DNA of 57,894 nucleotides from an uncultured Bacteroidota bacterium (GTDB lineage: Bacteria; Bacteroidota; Bacteroidia; Bacteroidales; 4484-276). The notes beneath the pieces were generated by a model, which saw nothing but the letters and a program-made list of their open reading frames with translations, did not search any database and was not told the DNA's origin. Positions 53,301 to 57,894 of the stretch are shown piece by piece. The position numbers were made by a program, and so were the translations under genes. Numbering within the stretch: position 1 is the first letter of the stretch; every line of letters starts with the position of its first letter. The stretch is taken from NCBI GenBank assembly GCA_903944895.1, contig CAJATL010000365.1:1-57894 (forward strand). The letters are read 5' to 3'.

Positions 53301-54631
53301 CGGTAGGAATTTTAATGGTTGCCGGTTCATATCAAACCTTCAAATATTTAAATGGCAATACATTCGATGGTTCTGAAATTGTTCCTTACGAATGTGGCGT
53401 GGAAGACGGATATGGAGGCTTCAAACGTCATCTCACGGTCCCCGAAACCAACACCGACCTTGATGTTGTATGCTTCAGCAGTTGCACAGTATGCTCACCA
53501 CCATTGGTTGATGTTACTTTCCAGGTTGATATGACCAACGAACCACCATCACCCGACGGGGTTTTCCTTGTAGGTACATTCCAGGGCTGGGCTATCGGCA
53601 CCAATCCAATGACATTATCCGAAGGGAATATTTATTCATGCACAGTTCCGCTTGCAATTGGTTCTTATCAGGAATATAAATTTGTAAATGGACTCGAATT
53701 GCCAGGTTATGAGGGGGTTCCTGCTGAATGTAGCCAGAACGGAAACAGATTTTTAACAGTTCCTGAAACCGCAACAACGTTGCCTTCCGTTTGTTTTGCC
53801 GGATGTGGTAGTTGTCCACAGCTTGCCTGGGTTAAATTCAGTGTTGATATGACCAATGAAACTGTTTCACCAGATGGTGTCCACATTGTAGGTGATTTTG
53901 AAAGCTGGGATCCGGCGGCAATTGCTTTGACGGACAATGGTAATGGAATTTATTCGGTAACTATTTTATTGGTTTCCGGTTCGTATCAAACCTTCAAATA
54001 TTTAAATGGCAATACTTATGAAGGCTCTGAAATTGTTCCTGCCGAATGTGGTGTGGATGATGGTTTTGGCGGATATAAACGGTTTCTGAATGTCCCTTTA
54101 ACCGAAACCGAATTAGATGTTGTTTGTTTTAGCATGTGCTCAACCTGCACACTACAGCATTCGATCCCACTTAAAACCGGATGGAACAGTTTATCAAGTT
54201 ATGTTATGCCTTCCGAAACCGACATCGTAACCTTGTTAAGCGATATTTATCCGGAACTCATCATTATCCAGAGCATGACGGAAGTTTACTACCCTGCCGA
54301 AAACCTGAATACCATCGGAACCTGGGACAGCCAGTCGGCTTACAAAATCAAATTATCTCAGGATGTAACCCTCACCATTGCCGGTACTCCCGAAAATAAT
54401 AAAACGCTTCAGCTTTCGGCTGGCTGGAATATGATTCCTGTAATCGGCAATGAACCTGTTAGCGCTGAAACTTTATTTTCTCCTGTTATCACCGACTTAA
54501 TTGTGGTTAAAGGGATTGCTTCGATAGAAGTTTTCTGGCCTGAATACAGCATCAATACGATTGGAAATCTTTTACCTGGTAAAGCCTACTTTGTAAAAAT
54601 GCTGAATCCGGGAACGATTACATTTCCATAA
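50357..54631 (+). CDS. Surface protein: CxxCH N-domain, ten E-set repeats, C-terminal GW-type domain
   Basis: This 1424-residue paralogue of the preceding protein lies 46 bp downstream. It has the same signal peptide and anchor-V-like domain with CTQCH at 41-45, then ten repeats (about 180-1264). Repeats 7-8 and 9-10 are a recent 654-bp tandem duplication that alternates two types (PDGVFLVGTFQGW and PDGVHIVGDFESW). Instead of a T9SS sorting domain it ends with the GW-type two-fold domain (about 1270-1424: GWNSLSSY, YYPAENLNTI, then GWNMIPVI, FWPEYSINTI). A strong terminator follows 38 bp after the stop. It is probably a glucan-binding surface or S-layer-like protein. Confidence 0.82.
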   Translation: MKKIYKFLPLVLLPIAIILLGNSTGSIGGKTGSVGDSGINCTQCHTGQPQNATSWITTNIPQSGYVPGQTYSITVSGTHTGVVKFGFELTAENASGAKVGTFAITNATQTKLTNGNKAVTHTSAGTTPTAGSKTWSANWTAPNPAVGPVVFNAALNAANGNGSNQGDVIYITSATVQPVASVSVTFQVDMSLQTVSPNGVHIAGNFQNPPWVPSATLMTHQGNNIYAVTIDIPAGFAAQFKYINGNAWGPGIDETVPAACATSGNRFFTVPAEPIMLPLVCFGSCSSCSANVNVTFQVDMSEQTVSPLGVHVAGNFQGWNPGSTLLTDQGANIYAVTLSLPEGNDYEYKFVNGNDWPGAENVPAGCAQNNNRYFTVPDAAVTLPLVCFGSCVACVVPTVDIIFQVDMAYQTISPDGVHIAGSFQGWDPAGSPMTLVSGSIYAATFSLEVGNSYEYKFVNGNDWGFEEIVPAECSVGLNRVLIVPAVNTTLDPICYEMCTVCPAPADVDITFQVDMSNEVVSPDGVHLVGSFQGWNYSANPMTLISDGIYQATVNLTEFDHHTFKFVNGNVRTKAETVPLTCAESTLFNGNARFFDVPGVNTTLDLVCFGKCETCIPPPTADVTFQVDMTGQVVSPNGVHLVGSFQEWNPATTLMIGQGNGIYAVTLNLLVGETHEYKFVNGNTFAGLEAVPAECAQNLNRFLTVPAENTTLDVVCFGSCGTCSPPVLVTFSVDMAEQTVSPNGVHVAGNFQGWDPGTCLMTLAHDAVYTFTTPLISGYTYEYKFINGTIWDEAETVPAGCASNSNRFFTAPADPLVLDPVCFGSCTICVPPTTEVTFQVDMTNEPPSPDGVFLVGTFQGWAIGTNPMTLSENNIYSCTVTLPIGSYQEYKFVNGLDWPGAEIVPAECSLNGNRFLTIPETATTLPSVCYGGCGNCPLLAWVKFSVDMTNETVSPDGVHIVGDFESWDPGAIALQDDGTGIYSVGILMVAGSYQTFKYLNGNTFDGSEIVPYECGVEDGYGGFKRHLTVPETNTDLDVVCFSSCTVCSPPLVDVTFQVDMTNEPPSPDGVFLVGTFQGWAIGTNPMTLSEGNIYSCTVPLAIGSYQEYKFVNGLELPGYEGVPAECSQNGNRFLTVPETATTLPSVCFAGCGSCPQLAWVKFSVDMTNETVSPDGVHIVGDFESWDPAAIALTDNGNGIYSVTILLVSGSYQTFKYLNGNTYEGSEIVPAECGVDDGFGGYKRFLNVPLTETELDVVCFSMCSTCTLQHSIPLKTGWNSLSSYVMPSETDIVTLLSDIYPELIIIQSMTEVYYPAENLNTIGTWDSQSAYKIKLSQDVTLTIAGTPENNKTLQLSAGWNMIPVIGNEPVSAETLFSPVITDLIVVKGIASIEVFWPEYSINTIGNLLPGKAYFVKMLNPGTITFP
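52861..54150 (+). repeat. 654-bp tandem duplication inside the ten-repeat gene
   Basis: The sequence beginning TACTTTCCAGGTTGATATGA recurs at 52861 and at 53515, exactly 654 bp (218 codons) apart. Long stretches are identical (for example CATCACCCGACGGGGTTTTC). It covers repeats 7-8 and 9-10 of the protein. Confidence 0.9.
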
Positions 54632-54668
54632 AGGCTTGTTTTGTTTTTAAATGATTAATTGATGAATT

Positions 54669-54707
54669 GCCCGGGGAACAGTTTTTTGTTCTCCGGGCTT
54701 CTTTTTG
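54669..54707 (+). terminator. Rho-independent terminator after the E-set repeat genes
   Basis: GCCCGGGGAACA (54669-54680) pairs with TGTTCTCCGGGC (54687-54698), one G-U pair, across a T-rich 6-nt loop, followed by TTCTTTTTGG. It closes the 41.3-54.6 kb plus-strand block. Confidence 0.88.
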
Positions 54708-54834
54708 GCCAACCACAAACGGGGAATTTTAGCTACTTTTGCCCACATGTTAAATGTTTTTGCTGCTGTTAGTTACAAAGTCAGAAGCATTAAAAAATTT
54801 CATCAAATAATCTGAACAACTATCTCATTCCGAT

Positions 54835-55788
54835 ATGATCATTCTCTTACTGCTTTTTTTGGTTCTTATCTCGATATTTCTTGCTTTGGATCTGGGCGTT
54901 TTTCACAAATCAAACCAGGTCATCACTTTAAAGGAATCACTATTATGGACACTGGTCTGGGTAATTCTTGCCACGATTTTCGGGGGAGCGATTTACTATA
55001 TTTACCAACAGAATTTTTTCGACATAAATATCCACAACATCAGTCCGGGTGATGCACTCGTTAGATATTACACCGGTTTTGTCATCGAGAAATCGCTGAG
55101 CCTCGATAACATTTTCGTGATAGCCATGATTTTTTCGTACTTTAAAATTCCGGGAAAATATCAGCACCGGATTTTGTTCTGGGGTATTATTGGTGCAGTA
55201 GTTTTCAGAGGGGTGATGATTTACCTGGGAACGGCCATCATCGAGCGTTTTAGCTGGTCGACCTATTTTTTTGGCGCAATTTTGCTCTATTCGGCATTTA
55301 AAATGCTTACAGACAGCCACGAAAATGTTGACTATTCCAAAAACTTCGCGCTTCGCTTGCTCGGCATGGTTTATCCCATTTCATGGGAATTATCAGGCAG
55401 CAAATATTTTATCATCAAAAACGGAAAACACACAGCAACCATCCTTTTTGCCTCCCTTGTGGTGGTTGAATTTTCGGATGTTATTTTCGCCGTCGATTCG
55501 ATACCGGCTATTTTTGCCGTAACCACCGACCCTTTCATTGTGTTCACTTCAAATATTTTTGCCATTCTTGGTTTAAGAAATCTATACTTTTTCCTGGCAA
55601 ATATGATGGATAAATTCAGGTACATGAAGTTCAGCCTGGTGTTTATCCTGGCTTATGTGGGTGTAAAAATGATTTTGGTAAACCATTTCAAAATTCCATC
55701 ATTGATTTCGCTTGCCGTTATCATCGGAGTTTTAATTATCGGAGTTTTATCTTCGATGAGAAAAAGTAAAGAAGAAACAAAGGCATAA
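54835..55788 (+). CDS. TerC/Alx-family integral membrane protein
   Basis: The 317 residues have about eight TM helices and the TerC signatures EKSLSLDNIFVIAMIFSYF and DVIFAVDSIPAIFAVT, with conserved acidic residues in the membrane. TerC/Alx proteins are linked to metal-ion (manganese) efflux or metal loading of exported proteins; the role here is inferred from family only. A -7-like TACTTTTG lies at 54734-54741. It stands alone between a terminator and the next secreted protein. Confidence 0.9.
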   Translation: MIILLLLFLVLISIFLALDLGVFHKSNQVITLKESLLWTLVWVILATIFGGAIYYIYQQNFFDINIHNISPGDALVRYYTGFVIEKSLSLDNIFVIAMIFSYFKIPGKYQHRILFWGIIGAVVFRGVMIYLGTAIIERFSWSTYFFGAILLYSAFKMLTDSHENVDYSKNFALRLLGMVYPISWELSGSKYFIIKNGKHTATILFASLVVVEFSDVIFAVDSIPAIFAVTTDPFIVFTSNIFAILGLRNLYFFLANMMDKFRYMKFSLVFILAYVGVKMILVNHFKIPSLISLAVIIGVLIIGVLSSMRKSKEETKA

Positions 55789-56077
55789 GCTGTCCCATTT
55801 CAGGAGTGATTTTCGATAAGATTTAAAAAACATTGCCAGCCATTTTTTTGGCATATTGCAGGAAAACAGACCCATCTCCACGCCATTTTTTAAAACAATT
55901 TCAGGCTAAGAAAAGCCAATCCGAAACATTTTTACGATCAGTTTTGTTAATTGAAAAATTGCTTGCCGGAAATTGTTTTCGACTTAGAATTGAAAATATT
56001 CACCAATGGGCGTTTTTTGTGTTAATTTTGATTTGATTTCAGGGTAAAAATCATTTTCATTTTGGGGTGAAGGCATC

Positions 56078-57894
56078 ATGGCTAAAAAAAAAACAATTCG
56101 TCATTTTTCGTCATTACTGATTTTTATAATCCTTTTGCTGGCCGGATTTTCCGGTGCAGCCAATCCCGTTTTCACTTCAGTTTCGGCAAATTCGGCCACT
56201 GTTTCAAAATACCAGAAATTTGAACTTACCGTCAGTTTAACTGCTTCTTATTCGAATCCTTACGATTTTAACCAGATAAACCTGAAATGTAAATTCACTT
56301 CCCCAACTGGTCTGGTTTATAATGTTGACGGGTTTTATTACCAGGCTTTCAATATGCCACAACCCAACAACCTTGTTGCGGTGGGCAGTCCCGATTGGCG
56401 GGTTCGCTTTGCCCCCAACGAAACCGGAACCTGGAGCTACCTGCTCACCTGCACCGACATCAACGGCACAACGGCTTATCCGGTTGGTCAGATGCAATGT
56501 ACGGCTTCCGCTTTGCGCGGATTTATTCATCCGGCGGCCAACAAGCAGTTTGTTTATGATGATGGCGGGAAATTCTTTGGCATCGGCACAAACTTAGGCT
56601 GGACAGAGTGGAGCCAGGGCTTCACCATTTACGAAGATTGGATTAATGAACTCGGCGAAAACGGCGGCAATTTCACCAAAATCGTGATGGCTCCCTGGAG
56701 CTTCGAACCCGAGTGGCAGGAAACCGGCACAGGAAATTATTCAGCCCGGCAAAACCGGGCCTGGGCACTGGACTGGATTTATGAACGCCTCGCCAATAAA
56801 GGGATTTATTGCCAGCTCAACATCATGATTCACGACGAGATGAAGCCGGCAAATACCCCGGGATGGAATCAAAATCCCTACAACCTCGCCAATGGCGGGC
56901 CTTGTAATAGCCCTCAGGATTTCCTTGTCAACACCACGGCCAAGAGTCTTTTTAAACGGAAAATAAGATACATCATGGCCAGGTGGGGATATTCGCCGTA
57001 CACAGCATCCTGGGAAATTCTTTCGGAGGCTGATAATACAGGCGTTTACAACGATTTCCGCACACAAACAGTTAGCTGGCTCAACGAAATGAGCGCTTTC
57101 ACCAAAACCAACGACATCCGCAACAGGCCCGTTTCGAGTGGTTTTGCCATTCCCGAGCACGATGCCGACTATTGGAATTCGGCAACCACCACTTTTACGC
57201 AAATGCACATCTACACCTTAATTCCTGACCTCGAAATTAAAATCTACAACTACTCCAAAGATTATCTTGCCAAATACAACAAACCTGCAATCGTGGGTGA
57301 ATTTTCGCTGGCCTATACCCCCGAAGAGGTGTTTCAGAATGATCCGACAGGAATAACTTTTCATAATACGTTGTGGGCGTCGGCATTGTCGGGAACGGCA
57401 AGCACAGCCATGTCGTGGTGGTGGAATTCGTACCTTTACCCAAATGGATTATTTGCTCATTTTGCGCCATTATCCACTTTTTTGGAGCAGGTGAATTTTC
57501 CGGCTCAGAATGTGGTTTACGAAACACCGCTTTGCACCGCCAATGTTAATACGGCACTCGATATCTTTCCCGACTTTGGTACAGCCTTGCAAAAAGCACC
57601 CGAAAATAATTTTACCATCTCACCAAATGGTTCGATTGTTCCAAACGAAACCAAACTTGGGAAATTCCTTTACGGATATTTTTTTAACGCTTACCGCAAT
57701 CCGCCAACCTTTGCTGTAAATTTTACAAAACCCGGAGAGTTTACCGTTTACACAGGTGCAAACGTCAGCCTCTCTAAAATTAAAATCTGGCTCGATGGCG
57801 TGAATAAGGTGAACCTCACTGCAAGTGCAAATGCCTATTATACCATCAGCGTTCCGGTTGGGCAGCACACCATTTTTGTCGAAAACACCGGAAA
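56078..57894 (+). CDS. Secreted glycosidase, DUF5060 plus GH-A-type barrel (3' end beyond window)
   Basis: The frame opens at ATG 56078 and is open to the last base (605 codons plus 2 nt). A signal peptide (about 1-27, GFSGAA) precedes a DUF5060-like beta domain (about 30-145, RFAPNETGTWSYLLTC). A TIM-barrel glycosidase follows from about 160, with candidate acid/base Glu in SWEILSEADN and candidate nucleophile Glu in AIVGEFSLAY, as in clan GH-A enzymes. A further beta domain begins near residue 500. It probably degrades an extracellular polysaccharide; any sorting domain lies outside the window. A -7-like TAATTTTG is at 56023-56030. Confidence 0.82.
   Translation, partial: MAKKKTIRHFSSLLIFIILLLAGFSGAANPVFTSVSANSATVSKYQKFELTVSLTASYSNPYDFNQINLKCKFTSPTGLVYNVDGFYYQAFNMPQPNNLVAVGSPDWRVRFAPNETGTWSYLLTCTDINGTTAYPVGQMQCTASALRGFIHPAANKQFVYDDGGKFFGIGTNLGWTEWSQGFTIYEDWINELGENGGNFTKIVMAPWSFEPEWQETGTGNYSARQNRAWALDWIYERLANKGIYCQLNIMIHDEMKPANTPGWNQNPYNLANGGPCNSPQDFLVNTTAKSLFKRKIRYIMARWGYSPYTASWEILSEADNTGVYNDFRTQTVSWLNEMSAFTKTNDIRNRPVSSGFAIPEHDADYWNSATTTFTQMHIYTLIPDLEIKIYNYSKDYLAKYNKPAIVGEFSLAYTPEEVFQNDPTGITFHNTLWASALSGTASTAMSWWWNSYLYPNGLFAHFAPLSTFLEQVNFPAQNVVYETPLCTANVNTALDIFPDFGTALQKAPENNFTISPNGSIVPNETKLGKFLYGYFFNAYRNPPTFAVNFTKPGEFTVYTGANVSLSKIKIWLDGVNKVNLTASANAYYTISVPVGQHTIFVENTG

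Noticed and set aside
55833-56036. 67-codon plus-strand frame in the gap before the DUF5060-type glycosidase
   Set aside because: No similarity to a known protein, no signal, composition like intergenic DNA, and a better promoter-gene arrangement starts at 56078.

Overview
The window looks like chromosomal DNA of a member of the Bacteroidota, most likely an uncultivated Bacteroidia. The evidence is two secreted proteins ending in type IX secretion (T9SS) sorting domains, BACON and Reg_prop domains, LytTR and TPR-kinase signalling pairs typical of the phylum, the acpP-fabF-rnc gene order, several TTG-N18..21-TAnnTTTG promoters of the phylum's sigma-70 type, and an absence of clear Shine-Dalgarno sequences. 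I saw no rRNA, tRNA or CRISPR array.

Layout. 1-3.4 kb: the 3' end of a transposase overlaps the 3' end of a Tricorn-like protease. 3.4-6 kb: a membrane class III nucleotide cyclase with a CheY-like receiver upstream. 6.3-11 kb: housekeeping genes (DUF1289 protein, purN, acpP-fabF-rnc, pgi). 11.2-16.3 kb: an OmpR-type two-component pair, a LytS/LytTR pair and a LiaF-like membrane protein. 16.5-22.9 kb: a YD/RHS-like secreted protein, a DUF389 membrane protein, an aldo/keto reductase, a DUF4287/DUF5655 protein and a secreted C39-like cysteine peptidase.

22.9-30.4 kb is an accessory region. Three copies of a roughly 400-650 bp intergenic repeat (plus one tail fragment) separate small units: a YefM/YoeB toxin-antitoxin pair, a broken dinD remnant, an outer-membrane-like protein with a lipoprotein esterase, a propeller lipoprotein, a small membrane protein and an MFS transporter. 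The middle copy carries an expanded 23-bp tandem array. A MITE-like element and an attC-like hairpin region lie nearby.

30.4-33.1 kb: an ECF sigma factor and a small zinc-binding anti-sigma candidate precede a 570-residue protein that joins ECF-transporter-like membrane domains to a THEP1-type NTPase. 33.6-41 kb: a CbpA-like J-protein, three secreted propeller or hypothetical proteins, and a NarL/TPR-kinase pair.

41-57.9 kb is a surface/extracellular carbohydrate region. It holds a giant GH57-like multidomain protein, two adjacent paralogues with an N-terminal CxxCH motif and 8 or 10 tandem glycogen-binding-like E-set repeats, a TerC-family membrane protein, and a DUF5060/GH-A-type glycosidase cut by the window end. 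An unusual two-fold 'GW...YWP...NTI' domain is shared by three secreted proteins in different parts of the window: the C39-like peptidase, the GH57-like protein and the 10-repeat protein. In two of them it occupies the extreme C-terminus where a T9SS sorting domain might be expected. I regard it, the ECF-THEP1 fusion and the repeat-bounded accessory region as the most promising leads.
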